NCBI RefSeq assembly: GCF_041146395.1
Contig: NC_091002.1
Span: forward strand, 11,030,501 to 11,094,500
Origin: Eulemur rufifrons
Taxonomy: Eukaryota; Chordata; Mammalia; Primates; Lemuridae
DNA length: 64,000 nt
Direction: 5' to 3'
Position numbers and translations under genes: made by a program. The number at the start of each line of letters is the position of its first letter. The stretch's first letter is position 1. Below the pieces are notes generated by a model that had not been told where the DNA came from, did not search any database, and saw only the letters and a program-made list of their open reading frames with translations. This document shows, piece by piece, positions 1-11,091 of the stretch.

Positions 1-2160
1 CGGCATGGCTTGTGCCTGTGGCCAGACCTTAACTTAGGCGTGGACTCTTGGTTTATCCACAAGAGCTCCAAGGATACACTGGGCTTCAAAGTGACATGGT
101 GAAAGCCACATTTTTATGAAGTCCACTAAAAGTTTTGCTCTGAGTCAGGAAGTGGGTTTCAATATTGGTAAGCATGACCAGGGGCGGAGCAGGCAAGGAG
201 GAAGAGTGAAGTCCTCCTGTCCCAAAGTGGAGCATAGTACTCTCGGCCTGTGACAGTATAGAGTGGTCAGCCGAAAGGCAAGGGGTGCGTTACAGATGCT
301 CTAAGAAGCCACCCTGTGACTCTCTCCTTGGGGGTGGTATCACCAGTCAAGACACATGCTCCTACGGCAGCACTGTCGCCATGGGACCTACTCTTGTCTC
401 TACGATTGAATGCGAGAATTTCTTCCTATCTCTAAGACCCTCTGTGGCAGGGGCAGCCTCTTTATACTTCTAGGCAGAATCTAATCTGCCCCCTAAACGT
501 TACTAATGACACTTTCTAGGAAGAAAAGCAAGAATTTTGAAAAAACAAAAGAGATCCATACCAAGAAATTCATTCATCTGTTGTACATAAGGCGAGTCTG
601 TTAGGAATTAGCAGATCAATCAATGAGAGGCGTTGGTACTAACGTGCCTCGGACGAACATGGTAACAGAGGTATTTGTGTTCCCCTCAGAGGGAACCTGA
701 CACAATTCCAAATGTTCACCTTTGTTTTATTATTTGTTTTGGAAAGCAGTTACGTTCCTTTGGTATTTTCACAGGGTTGACCGGCTACAGGGAGTTTCAC
801 CGTTTTTATGCGTGAGTTCTAGGCCAGGACGGCCCTTCAGGAAAAGTGGCGTAAGCTCTGCCCGGCCCGGCGCAGGTGACTGTGTCCCTCCGCGTGTGTC
901 GCCGTGAGAGTTACCGGTTGTCAGTCAGTGAGGGGGAAGCAATGAGGTCCCACGTTTCTGGGTGCCTCTTATTTCTCACTCATTTCACACCTGTCACTGT
1001 CATTGTTCCCACCTGGCCCCTTTTCACATGTCGCAGACAGTCCAACTTGACGTCTCCCTGTTGCTGGCCTGGAGCTGACCAGAGGTGGATTTTTCAAGGG
1101 TTCTGTTTGTATAATCAGTGCTGCTTGTAAATAGTTCTTTCTACACTCCTGTCCGTTTTTCTGAACATAGTCATGTGAACATAAGGCAGAAATTGGGGAA
1201 CTTTGCTCTTAAATCTTTATAAAATATATTTCCTTACGTTGTGCATTTGACAGAGTATTTAAAATCTCACGAGCAACTCTAAAGCATTCCTCGCATGCAG
1301 GTAGTCATCACCTGGAGACATAAATCCAACTAAAGATAAAATTGCTTTGCCGTAACTGCTTTCGTGGGCCTGCCTGACCCAGGCACTATCTGTTTCCCAG
1401 GGATGCGGCATTAATGGGGATACCGATGGCTGTAAGAAGCGTGGTGACACAAAAATGTCTCACTTTCCCTTCTTGACTTCTATGCATGAGGCAGTTTCAA
1501 CGTAGGGATCCTTGGAGCAAAGAAATGTCAAAAGCAAGCCCAGTTTCCCTTCAGTGGCACCGAACATCTCTTCTTGCCTGCAAACCCCGCAGTGCAGATG
1601 TCTCAGGTACTTCATCCCTATTTGAATTTTAAAATAATACTTATTTTTAAAGCTTCAGTCTTGTTTCTCGGAGACTTCATCTGAAAACCGAGGCACTGAA
1701 AAAGCCGTGAGGAGACGAAACCAAACAGCCTTCCGCTGGGTGTTCACAGAGCTCCCTGGAGAGCCGTGTGTTTGGGGAGCCCAGAAAGCATCTCCTGGCT
1801 CTCCTCGCCGTGTGTCATCGCAGGTCAGGTCCCGGCACTGAGTTCAGGCCCACAGCAGGGACTCCCCACCTCCGTCCCAGGTGGGAACCAGCTGACATGT
1901 GTTTCCTGATTTGGATTGTCTGATTACCTGACCCACCCCAGGACTTTGGATTTTATGTAACGTCCTCCGGGTGTTTCTAACATGTACTCATAGTTCAAAA
2001 CCACTGGCTTAAGGAAGTAAAATGATACCATTGAGGATATTTTATTATGCAGATCGCAAAGAAATGCTCTGTGTCCTGCAGGTCGTTGCTACTCAGTGCG
2101 GGTAGACCTCAAACCAACAGGTTTCAAGAGAGAAAGAGAAACGATTTTTGAGAACATCAT
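1..2160. other. Unassigned single-copy stretch, no repeats recognised
   Basis: I recognise no interspersed repeat here, which is unusual for this window. CpG dinucleotides are partly retained, mainly at 610-660 and 745-915. The reading frames are short and have no recognisable domain. Between 1,090 and 1,250 the sequence is AT-rich with a 3'-UTR-like look, but I see no clear polyadenylation site with supporting coding sequence. It could be a UTR, a regulatory region or neutral DNA. Confidence 0.4.
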
Positions 2161-2162
2161 TG

Positions 2163-2358
2163 TCTGATAGAACTTTCTGCACTGATGGAAAAGTTCTGTA
2201 CCTGTGCTGTTCAATATGGTAGCTGTTAGGCACATTTGGCTGTTGAATACTTAAAATGTGGCTTACGCAACTGAGGAATAAAGTTTTAATCTTGTTTAGC
2301 CTTAATTAAATTTACATTTAAAGAGCCACCTGTGATTAGTGGCTACAATGTTAGGCAG
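2163..2358. mobile_element. Non-autonomous hAT-type DNA transposon fossil (MER class)
   Basis: The stretch follows the pattern of a short mammalian hAT element whose ends read like 'CTGTCCAATA...' and whose body has 'atgtggctagtggctac'-like segments. Visible matches include 'tagaactttctgcactgatgg', 'gtgctgttcaatatggtagc', 'aaaatgtggct' and 'gattagtggctac'. It is diverged and has no coding capacity. The exact family was not resolved. A related, larger element lies at 46,287-50,044. Confidence 0.7.
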
Positions 2359-2363
2359 ATCAG

Positions 2364-2640
2364 ACAGACTCTATCCACCTTTTTGGCACCAGGGACCAGT
2401 TTCATGGAGGGGCGGGGAGAGGCGGAGCTCAGGCGGTGATGCCAGTGATGGGGAGCAGCTGTAAATACAGATGAAACTCCGCTTGCCCAGCGCTCACCTC
2501 CTGCTGTGCACCCCCACTTCCTAAGTTTCATGGAAGACAGTTTTTCCATGGACAGAATCAGGGGAGTCTGCGGCCAGGGCCCTAACAGGCCATGGACTGG
2601 TACCAGTCTGTGGCCCGGGAGTTGGGGCCACACAGGTAGA
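2364..2640. mobile_element. hAT/MER1-group DNA transposon fossil
   Basis: The two ends are degenerate inverted copies of each other. The left end has 'tttttggcaccagggaccag' and 'tttcatggagg'. The right end has 'ccatggactggtaccagtct' and 'gtggcccgggagttgggg'. The interior has 'aggcggagctcaggcggtg' and 'gctcacctcctgctgtg', typical of a common mammalian MER1-group hAT element. No transposase frame is present. Confidence 0.7.
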
Positions 2641-2757
2641 GAGTACTGAGGGGCCAACAAAGGTCATAGAATTTCTTCCACAGCGTAGAAAAGATGCGGC
2701 TGCTACCCTTGAGGAAGGTGGTGAGACCCGCTGCCCTGAAATAGAAGGGACACCTTA

Positions 2758-2926
2758 GAGCAGCGGTTCTCACAGTGGTCCCTGAGCCAGCCGCAGCAGC
2801 AGCACTTGGGAACTTGTAGGAAATGCAGAATCTTGGGCCCCATCCCAAACCTCCTGAATCAGAACCTGCATTTTAACAAAATCCTCAGATGATCTGTGTG
2901 AATATTGAAGTGTGAGAAGCCCTGCC
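2758..2926 (-). mobile_element. MER5A-like hAT element
   Basis: It begins 'agcggttctcacagtggtcc', passes through 'acttgggaacttgtaggaaa' and 'gggccccatcccaaacct', and ends near 'tgtgagaagccctg'. These match the reverse-oriented MER5A pattern, a roughly 190-bp non-autonomous hAT element. It is a fossil with no coding capacity. Confidence 0.75.
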
Positions 2927-4218
2927 GGTAGCTCTCTGCTCTGCTCTTCAGAAGACAAGTAGCTGTTTGCACAGAAGCCCTTTCCAAGGGGTCACTCTAT
3001 ATTGTCACCAGGATCAGTGTAAATCACCAGACTTGCCGAATGTGGGCAGGCACAAGTTAGAGAGGGCAACACATTTGAAATCGGGAATGGATTAGTGACG
3101 TTCGGGGGGCAAAAGTGTACCATTTTAGTTTCAATACACCTTCACTTTGACGGGGGCAAAGAAGGAACTGTGAAGAATTCAACTGAAAGGCAAAGATCTG
3201 ACTCAAGGTGTTTTTTACTCGAAGTCGCTGCTTTAGATGGGGACTCACATCAGATGTCTTGTTAATATTGGAAATTTCTGAGTTGTGCTGACAAACAGAA
3301 CAGGCCTGTCTCCTTTCCGTTATGACTTGGGGACAGATTCTATGCTTTTGCTTCTAAAGCCCCATGAGTCGTTGCCTTTCTTGCAAGATAGACTTTTCCT
3401 TTGAGGATACAGGAGGAAAAAAAAAAAAAAGCTCAACCAAGAAAGGCAACGCATTTAGCAAAGGAGGGCAGAAAATAGGACAAGAAAGAGAGTGGTTTAT
3501 GTAACAGCAATTTTTCATCATAAGTGTGGGGACAGGTCCCACCGGGAGGACATTTAGGCTGTTAATTTTGAGATGATAATTGGGACCCAGCTGGGTAGCG
3601 GCAAGGTTTGAAGCCAGAAGCAAACACAGCCAGGAAGTGGAGGAGCAGATGAGTCAGCCCACGGGGCACCAGAGGTGGGGACAATTTCTTCGCCCAGGGG
3701 AGTAGCAATAGTCATCTGTTGTGTAGGCATCACCAAGTTCAACCGTGTGAGCCAGGACGGAAATCCGTCCTTCTGCAGCTTGCGAAAGAGATTAATCACT
3801 GCTCTCTGCCTGCCAGATTCTGGATATTTAGCCCAGACGGTCCCTGAATTTTCTTTTTGGTTGAATTTTCCCTTCCTGGGGACCTCTCATTACCCTTCCT
3901 CCACCTCCTTTGCCCATTTTGCTTTCCCCGATCCAAATAGGAAGCAAAACAACTGGGAATTGGTTCTAAATGCCTCTTTCACATCTGTTCAGGCCATCAT
4001 TACAGAATTTCATTTGCAAAAAGCACAAGCTGAAAACAAATAAGGTATTTTATTCTGGCATTTCATTTTATTCTACCCACAGATAATGGCAAAGCAGTGC
4101 GGAGTTTGGGTCTGTGGCCTCCTCCCAGGACTAACAAAGACCTGACCCAAGAAAACACAGCCTCGGTGCTTTTATTACTAACCTCTTAGCATCGTCCCCA
4201 CCAAAACAAGGAGATAAA
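2927..4218. other. Gene-free interval, nothing recognised
   Basis: There is a 13-15 base A run near 3,417-3,430. An open + frame of 122 codons at 3,675-4,043 has no recognisable domain, unremarkable start context and no visible exon structure. I treat it as chance. Confidence 0.4.
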
Positions 4219-4231
4219 AAGTCCAAAAGTG

Positions 4232-4563
<332 letters not shown>

Positions 4564-4578
4564 AGAAGTCCAAAAGTG

Positions 4579-5973
4579 TGTCAAAGTGCAGTATTCAAAA
4601 AGCTTTCCAGAAGGATTCTCATGGAAAAATAAAATAAATATAGGTTCAAGATTTATTAGCTCATTAATGCAAGAACTAGTTAGACTGTCAATGTAGCTCA
4701 AAAAGCATTTGGAGGATCTGGGGATTTATAGATATGTACCGAGACTGGGAAAAGAGAGTGGTAGAATTGAGACTAATTAATGAGCTCCAGTGCAGTGAAA
4801 TTCATAACTTCTGGTGATCTTTATTACCCCATGGAAAGGATTTGCCCTTCCCAGGCAAGAGTCAAAAGTTAACAAGTAACTTTGTGAAGTCTGGACCCTC
4901 AATCAACAATTAAATCGCTAGCCAGAGGTACATTCCTCCAGTTTACACAATAATCCTTGGGTGAGCCCATTGAGCAATGCCCTGGTATGCCATTGAAAGG
5001 ACAAGCCAACCTTAATCCTGACCCTAACCCTCTCTTGGCCTCATGCCCAAGTGTTGGATAACTACGGGAAACTATTCTTGGTTTCAACTGAAATCATTCA
5101 TTATACATGCATTTTCACAAGTGCTTAAGTTAATCAGGGCTGAAATTCCTCTAGTTTCCTGGAATGTTACTAAAAGCCTTTCTCCTTCCTGAAATGTCTC
5201 CTTTTGAAGTCCCCCAAATACATAATATGATATTAATTCAAAGGAACTTAATGCAAGCAACGAAATTCCTTTCACCAGCAAACATGACTTTCTTCCTTCT
5301 CCATGGTCCCTGCATTTCATCCAAAGCTGCAAGAAAGCATGGCAGGAAAAATTGAGCTGAATGTATTCTGCAAATAAGTCAGAATGAAGCAGGAATGTCT
5401 TGCTGGATTGAATTCAAAGTTTTCTGTTTCGTTTTTCAGTTGAATTAAAAGTTCTGTGGTGCTTCTCTATGTGTAATATGTACATGAAATAGTGTTGAAC
5501 TGGGGGGGAAAAAGCATGCTATATTGTCACTTTCTGTTCTTTGAGACTCTACAGTTAAAAAAAGAAAGAAAGCAGGTAAAGAATTACAAAAGCAAAAGTT
5601 TATTCTCAAATATTATTTTTCCCTTAATGAAATTATTTGTGTTAGAAGAAGTTTCAGCAAGAGGTAAACTTTGGTTATCCTTTAAAAAGAGAGATAAACT
5701 GATTTTTTTTCAGACTTGTACAAATGGTTTCTCTCTTTTTTTTTTTTTTTTTGCCATTTATTGTAGAGGACTACTTGCTTTTATCACCTGTTTTTTCTCC
5801 TTTATGTGCTAATTAGGAGTTTAAGAGATATGAGAGCAATTTTTCCACTTTTCAGTAATCTGATTATTTATAAACCAATCTTTCTGTATTTGAAAAATCT
5901 GTGGTTATTAGTAAGCCTAAGAAAATCTCATAACACTGTTACTTAAGGAGTAACAAGATTTATCACCTTTTAC
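4579..5973. other. AT-rich gene-free interval
   Basis: Nothing is recognised apart from simple sequence: a T run of about 18 bases at 5,735-5,752 and short A-rich tracts. The small reading frames have no family signature. Confidence 0.4.
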
Positions 5974-5990
5974 TATTCTAATTATCTTTT

Positions 5991-6045
5991 AAACTGATAA
6001 GAAGACATACTACAATTGATTTTAGCCAAAAGGCCAAGAAGTGAT
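5991..6045 (-). pseudogene. RNU2 pseudogene: U2 snRNA retropseudogene, 3'-truncated
   Basis: Read on the - strand from 6,045, the sequence matches the first 55 or so nucleotides of U2 spliceosomal RNA: 'atcacttcttggcctttt', then 'ggctaaaatcaattgtagta', then 'cttatcagttt'. It has a few point changes, mostly C-to-T, including one in the 5' 'cttctcggcc' block. It stops before the branch-site-interacting loop is complete, and the Sm site and 3' stem-loops are missing, so it cannot make functional U2. A perfect 17-bp direct repeat 'tattctaattatctttt' at 5,974-5,990 and 6,045-6,061 flanks it (one base shared with the insert). The + strand at the duplication edge reads 'TTTT/AA', the L1 endonuclease consensus. 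Confidence 0.9.
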
Positions 6046-6074
6046 ATTCTAATTATCTTTTAATTTACTTTAAT

Positions 6075-6480
6075 AATTGTTGGGGGTTCAGTTGTGACAC
6101 CTCTAAAAAATATGCTGAAGTCCTGTCCCCTAGAACCTATAAATGTGACCTTATTTGGAAATAGGGTCTTTGCAAATATGATCAAGTTAAGCTGAGCTCC
6201 TATGGGATTTGGGTACCCTCTAATCCAAATGACCGGGGTCCTTATTAGAAGAGGGAAATCTGGTCCCAGACACAGACACATAGAGAAAACACCCTGTGAC
6301 CACAGAGATTGGCTGCCAGCAACCACCAAAGCTAGGAGAGAAGAATGGAATAGATTATTCCTCTGAGTCCCCAAGAAGGAACCAACCCTGACTGACTGTG
6401 GCCTTCTGGCCTCCAGAGCTGTGAGAGAGTAAAGTTCTGTTGTTTGAAGCCACCAAGTTTGTGATAACTAATAAAATAAT
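6075..6480 (+). mobile_element. MLT1-type MaLR solitary LTR
   Basis: The order of recognisable blocks matches an MLT1 LTR in forward orientation: 'gttcagttgtgacacct', 'atgctgaagtcctgtccc', 'tgaccttatttggaaatagg', 'ggtccttattagaagaggga', 'agacacagacaca', 'gaaggaaccaaccctg', 'ggcctccagagctgtgagag' and 'tctgttgtttgaagccacca'. This is an old solitary LTR of the ERVL-MaLR group. No internal region is attached. Confidence 0.85.
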
Positions 6481-6796
6481 GATTCAGAGAGCTATACTGA
6501 AACAATGCCGAGTTTATCAATATACCAGGTCTCTTTAATTTGATCTTAACTATTTACAAGAAAGAGTTGTGACTATTGGTAAACAAGGGAAATTTTCATA
6601 ACACTGTTTAAGCCCTCTGTGTCTGTTTCCAGGGTAAAGCCAGGTATGAACAGGGTAAACAGAACTCTCCAATTTTGCTCCCTCAGAAACAGTGTTTCTG
6701 TGGGAGATCTATGCTAGGTAGCACCTAGAGATGCCAGGGCCACAAAGCCACTGCCCAACATCTACACACACACCCCAAGCCCCCAGTGTGGGAATA
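6481..6796. other. Unclassified interval next to truncated Alu and L1
   Basis: No repeat was recognised. It occupies the place where the 3' end of the neighbouring L1 and the 3' part of the neighbouring Alu should be, so a deletion probably joined it to them. Confidence 0.35.
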
Positions 6797-6859
6797 GATC
6801 CTCCTGCCTTGGCCTCCCAGAGTGCTAGGATTACAGGCATGAGCCACCGCGCCCGGCCT
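6797..6859 (-). mobile_element. Alu 5' fragment
   Basis: The complement begins 'ggccgggcgcggtggctcat' at 6,859 and runs through 'gtgggaggccaaggcaggaggatc'-like sequence before stopping near 6,797. Only about 63 bases of the left arm remain. The Alu 5' end abuts L1 sequence, which suggests that it inserted into the L1 and later lost its 3' part together with the L1 tail. Confidence 0.85.
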
Positions 6860-7230
6860 GTATAAGTGTTCTTATCTCTCTGCATCCAGGCCAGCATCTA
6901 ATATTTTGGAACTTTTTGATAAAAGCCATTCTCAGTGGAGGTAGGTGATATCTCATTGTGGTTTTGATTTGCATTTCTCTGATGATTAGTGATGTTGAGC
7001 ATTTTTTCATATGTGTACAGGCCATTAGTCTATCTTCTTTTGAAAAGCTTCTATTCATGTCTTTTGCCCACTTTTCCATGGGGTTGATTTTTTCCATGCT
7101 GATTTGCTTGAGTTTTTGTAGATTCTGGGTATTAGCCTTTTATCAGATGTACAGCTTGTAAATATTTTCTCCCATTCTGTAGGTTGTCTATTTGCTCTGT
7201 TGATTATTTCCTTAGCTGTGCAGAAGCTTT
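6860..7230 (-). mobile_element. L1 ORF2 3' part, sense segment of a 5'-inverted L1
   Basis: On the - strand this encodes remnants of the C-terminal part of L1 ORF2. The peptide contains '[16 protein letters not shown]', '[19 protein letters not shown]' and '[17 protein letters not shown]', characteristic of L1 ORF2 downstream of the reverse transcriptase. It begins 'aaagcttctgcacagc' at 7,230, exactly where the oppositely oriented segment at 7,231-8,326 leaves off in L1 coordinates. The L1 3' UTR and poly(A) are missing on the left, where an Alu fragment abuts it. Confidence 0.9.
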
Positions 7231-8326
7231 GGGAAAAGTTGAAAGCATTTCCACTCAGAACTGGAACAAGACAAGGGTGCCCACTGTCACCACTTCTAGC
7301 CAGAGCAATCAGGCAAGAGAAGGGTATCCTAATGGGGAAAGAGGCGGTCAAGCTATTGCTCTTTGCTCATGATATGATCTTATACCTATAAAACCCCAAG
7401 GATTCTGCCAAGAGACTCCTGGAATTAATAACTAAATTCAGCAAAATCTCAGGTTACAAAATCAATGTACATGAATCAGCAGCATTCCTATTCCTATACA
7501 CCAATAACAGTCAAGCTAAGAATCAAATCAAAGACTCGATACCTTTCACAATAGCTACAAAGAAAATAAAATACTTAGGAATATATTTAACCAGGGAGGT
7601 AAAAGATCTCTACAAAGAGAACTATGAATCACTGAGGAAGGAAATTGCAGATGATGTCAACAAATGGAAAAACATATCATGCATGGATTGGCAGAATCAA
7701 CATTGTTAAAATGTCCATGCTATGCAAAGTGATTTACAGCTTCAATGAAAAAAAAAAAAAACCCATGAAAATACCAACGTCATTTTTTGCAGATCTAGAA
7801 AAGACAATTCTACGCATCGTTTGGACCCAGAAAAGAGCCCAAATAGCCAAAGCAACCTTAAGCAAAAGGGACGAATCTGGAGGCATCACTTTATCAGACC
7901 ATAAGCTATACTACCAGGCTACAGTAACCAAAACAGTATAGTACTGGCGCAAAAATAGAGACATGGACCAATGGAACAGAACAGAGAACCCAGATATAAA
8001 ACCATCCACATGTTGCCATCTGACCTTTGACAAAGTAGACAGTAATATACACTGGAGAAAAGAACCCCTATGCAATAAATGGTGCTCGGAAAACTCGATA
8101 GCCACATGTAGAAGACTGAAATAAGATCCATGTCTCTCACCACTCACAAAAACGAATTCAAGATGGATAACAGACTTAAATCTAAGACATGAAACCATAA
8201 GAATTCTAGAAGAAAATATTGGGAAAACTATTCTAGATATTGGCCTAGACAAACAATTTATGAAGAAGACCCAAATGGCAAGCACAGCAACAACAAAAAT
8301 AAATAAATGAGACTTAATTAAATTAA
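7231..8326 (+). mobile_element. L1 ORF2 reverse transcriptase part, inverted segment of the same L1
   Basis: The + strand encodes L1 ORF2 from the reverse transcriptase core ('[18 protein letters not shown]', then 'FAHDMILYL') through the region with '[19 protein letters not shown]'. The catalytic motif is FAHD instead of FADD, so one catalytic aspartate is lost. Several frame breaks and an A run at 7,749-7,761 also disable it. It ends 'gacttaattaaattaa' near 8,326. The 7,230/7,231 junction and the head-on arrangement with the - strand segment fit a 5' inversion by twin priming. Confidence 0.9.
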
Positions 8327-8379
8327 GAAATGTGAACTCACAGTAAATTTAATGAAGACACAAGCAGATGTGAGGATAC

Positions 8380-8960
8380 TGATGAACAAAACAAACCAGT
8401 AAGTGAAAGATCCAGCCCAGACATACTCCCATGAATTTTACAACTTGGAAGATAAAGAAAACTTCCCAGAGAAAATGAAAATGAGATCAGTTATAAGGAG
8501 AAGGAGATTCAGACTGACATTGATTAAATCTCTTTCAACAATAGCAGATGGTAAAGTACAGTGAAGAAATAAATGCCTTCAAATTAAGAGGGAAAAGTAT
8601 TTTGATCCAAAATGTCATCATGAGCCAAAATACCCACCAAACACGAGGGCAAAATAAATATGTTTCAGACATATACAGACTCTGAAAGTTAGCCTTCTGG
8701 AGCCCTTTCTGAGATAAAATGAGGGAGAAAACAGAAAAAGAGATGACTTGAGAGTCTGGAAAACCTCAGATCTACCCCCAGAAGTACAGAGGAAAAAGTC
8801 TTGGGATTATAGTTCCCCAAAGGTCTAGAAAATACCAATTCATATTGGAGCAGAAATGGAGGAGTCTCTGGAAACATGTCTTCAGAGAGAAAGTGAAGTC
8901 CCTGCAGTAGTTGGTGGAGTTAAGGAGTCAGATATTTCTGAAGATCTGTAATGGTAAATG
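8380..8960 (+). mobile_element. Older L1 (L1M-type) 3' region
   Basis: Degenerate sequence in the pattern of old L1M 3' ends: 'caacaatagcagatggtaaa', 'acgagggcaaaataaatatg', 'tttcagacatatacagactc', 'agccctttctgagataaaat'. It has no open frame. It differs clearly in age from the adjacent L1 at 6,860-8,326, which appears to have inserted beside or into it. Confidence 0.6.
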
Positions 8961-8982
8961 TCCTCTGTTGACAATATAAATA

Positions 8983-9052
8983 ATTTTTTTTAAAAAGGAA
9001 GGAAGGAGAGAAAGAAGGAAAGAAAAAAGGGAGGACAGAAGGAAATAAAAGG
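8983..9052. repeat. GA-rich low-complexity tract
   Basis: Purine-rich simple sequence with GGAA and GAAA units following a T run ('aattttttttaaaaaggaag'). It could be the expanded A-rich tail of the L1 3' end on its left. Confidence 0.7.
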
Positions 9053-9059
9053 CAATTGG

Positions 9060-10030
9060 AAACCTCAGTGAGGGGTCCCTTTTAAGAAAATGATAGTTCC
9101 AATATGAAGCAAGCTGAAACACAGCATGGTCTTGATTTTGAGGAATTCAAGGGAGGCAAAAAAAAGAGAATGTACTTGACCTTGACACTAGAAACATTTT
9201 CCTTTAAATGTTACAGGAATAATGACATATAATTCATAGAGCTGGAAATGAATTTTAGCCCACTACATGGCTTTATAGTGAACACCAATTATAACGATGC
9301 TAATATGGCTTATATGGTATTCAATCTTTAGAATAGACCATTAAAAGTGTCTAGAAAATGGGATTAGAATTATAGCACAGAATGCACCTGTAAAAGTAAA
9401 TATGTAGCTGATGGAGACAATGGGAAGAAAGAATTCTGTCAACTGAGGTAGTTGGAAAATGTTTGTGCTCTATAACTTTTCTCCTCTCCTCTCCTGTGTC
9501 CTTTGAGTTATGCTGTTGTGTCTGTTGCTCCACAGCCGTGCACAATCCCACCTCCATCCACACCTTTGGCCTTGCCGTGCCCTCTTCTGAGCTTCAGCCT
9601 CTTCGTCCAGCTTATTTAAGCCTCAGGCTCCAGCTCAAGGATCCACGTGTCGGTGCTGTCTCCTTTGGCAACCCAGTCTGCGGTGATCTCACTGCTGAGC
9701 CCAAAGGGATATTTGGGGACTGCTTCGCAAACTGAAACTGACTTACCAGACGGAGGATGTGAATAACATTCTCTTAATACTGCTTATGAAACCAAAACAC
9801 ATGCCAAATGTGCTATCAAAGGGAAATTTCAACTGCTTGTTTGGCAAACTTTCCTAACAGCAGGGAATCTGATCTATCCTTGAATTAATATTCTCGATGA
9901 CTTCAACTTTCAGAGCAAAAGCAACACAGAGCCTTATTTTCTGACCACCACTTTTATTAATAACATTTTAAACCAAACACCTCCTTCCATTACTGAACAG
10001 AGGAGAAGAATGAGACCTGGTCCCTGTGAG
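9060..10030. other. Gene-free interval, nothing recognised
   Basis: Mixed sequence. The region 9,480-9,700 is more GC-rich and has an open + frame (9,463-9,735) with no recognisable protein family. No splice signals or promoter could be defended. Confidence 0.35.
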
Positions 10031-10034
10031 CACT

Positions 10035-10205
10035 TTGCTACATGGATATCAAACCAGTGACATTTTGGCTGTGTGCTAGCATCACCTGGGGAGATTTTCA
10101 ACGTCTTGATGCCCACGTTACACTCTGGACCAATTACATCACAATCTCTGGAGGTGGGGCCCATGCATCAGTGACTTTTTAGAGTTTCTCAGGAGATTTC
10201 AGTGT
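10035..10205. mobile_element. MER5-like hAT fossil
   Basis: Contains 'gctagcatcacctggggaga' and 'tctctggaggtggggcccat' in the order of a MER5-type element, with a degenerate right end. The ends are not sharp. Confidence 0.55.
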
Positions 10206-10249
10206 TCAGCCAAGGCCAGGAACTGATTTAAGGGCTGTATCTTCTTCAG

Positions 10250-10425
10250 CAGTGACACTTCTAGAGCCTTAGCTACATATTAGAATCACCTGCGTAGCTA
10301 TAAAACTTCCTATCCTCGGGTCCGACTTTAGAGGCTCTAACTGTGGTGTGACCTGGGCATCCGGATTTTGTAAAACTCTCCAGGTGACTGTAATACACAG
10401 CCAGTGTTGAGCCCCCTGCTCTAGA
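10250..10425. mobile_element. MER5-like hAT fossil
   Basis: Contains 'acatattagaatcacctgcg' and a matching right end 'tgttgagccccctg', with 'gggcatccggattttgtaaa' between. It is in the same orientation as the element just to the left. They may be two independent insertions. Confidence 0.55.
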
Positions 10426-11090
10426 ATAGAACCAAGCACTAATGGCGAGAGACTCTATACCACAAGGTACAGGACCCCACACATAAAAGAAGCAGGAGGA
10501 GAGACAAGGAGAGCAGTGGAGGCAAAATAATAACATTTGGGGGGACTAGAGTTTTCCACTAACAGAGTTAGAGAACCAGGAAGTGAATTAGGAGATCAAC
10601 TGCTGCTCACTGGCTAGAGGTGGCCAGATAGGGAACTGAGAGAATAATTGAAAGAAAGCTTCTAATTTTTGCTCTTGCCTCTCTACCTGGTTACCTGGCC
10701 TCTTTCACATAGAAATCAGCCACAACCACTCAGCTGCAGGTGTTAGAGAAAGACTATCAGGGCAGCACGAAAGCCCTTTGCAGTGAAGGACCATGGAAAA
10801 GAGGCTCCCAGAGACAGCATGAAGCCTTTGGACATTCCTTCTTCCAGGCTCCAAGGCCAAGTGGGCACAGTGACCAGCGGAACAGCTTCTTCCCAGTGGT
10901 CCTTCTTCTATAAGTTTAAAGATGAAGCCCGAGCAGGGGTGTTGTCTGGTGGAAAGTGATCAACAGTTGTTCTCCAGGTCCTGGGCTTTCCCCACTGGGT
11001 TCATCCTCTCTCCTCTTGGGTTAGGCACAGTCCTATGCAGTAGTCAGATGCCCCATGATCTCCAGCCCTGGAGTCACACCCACACCCTGC
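10426..11090. other. Gene-free interval, nothing recognised
   Basis: No repeat, promoter or coding exon could be supported. The one open frame (10,922-11,161) runs into the LTR fragment on its right and has no family signature. Confidence 0.35.
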
Positions 11091-11091
11091 G

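Noticed and set aside
3675..4043. 122-codon + strand frame
   Set aside because: No family signature, no splice or promoter context, and isolated in non-coding sequence.
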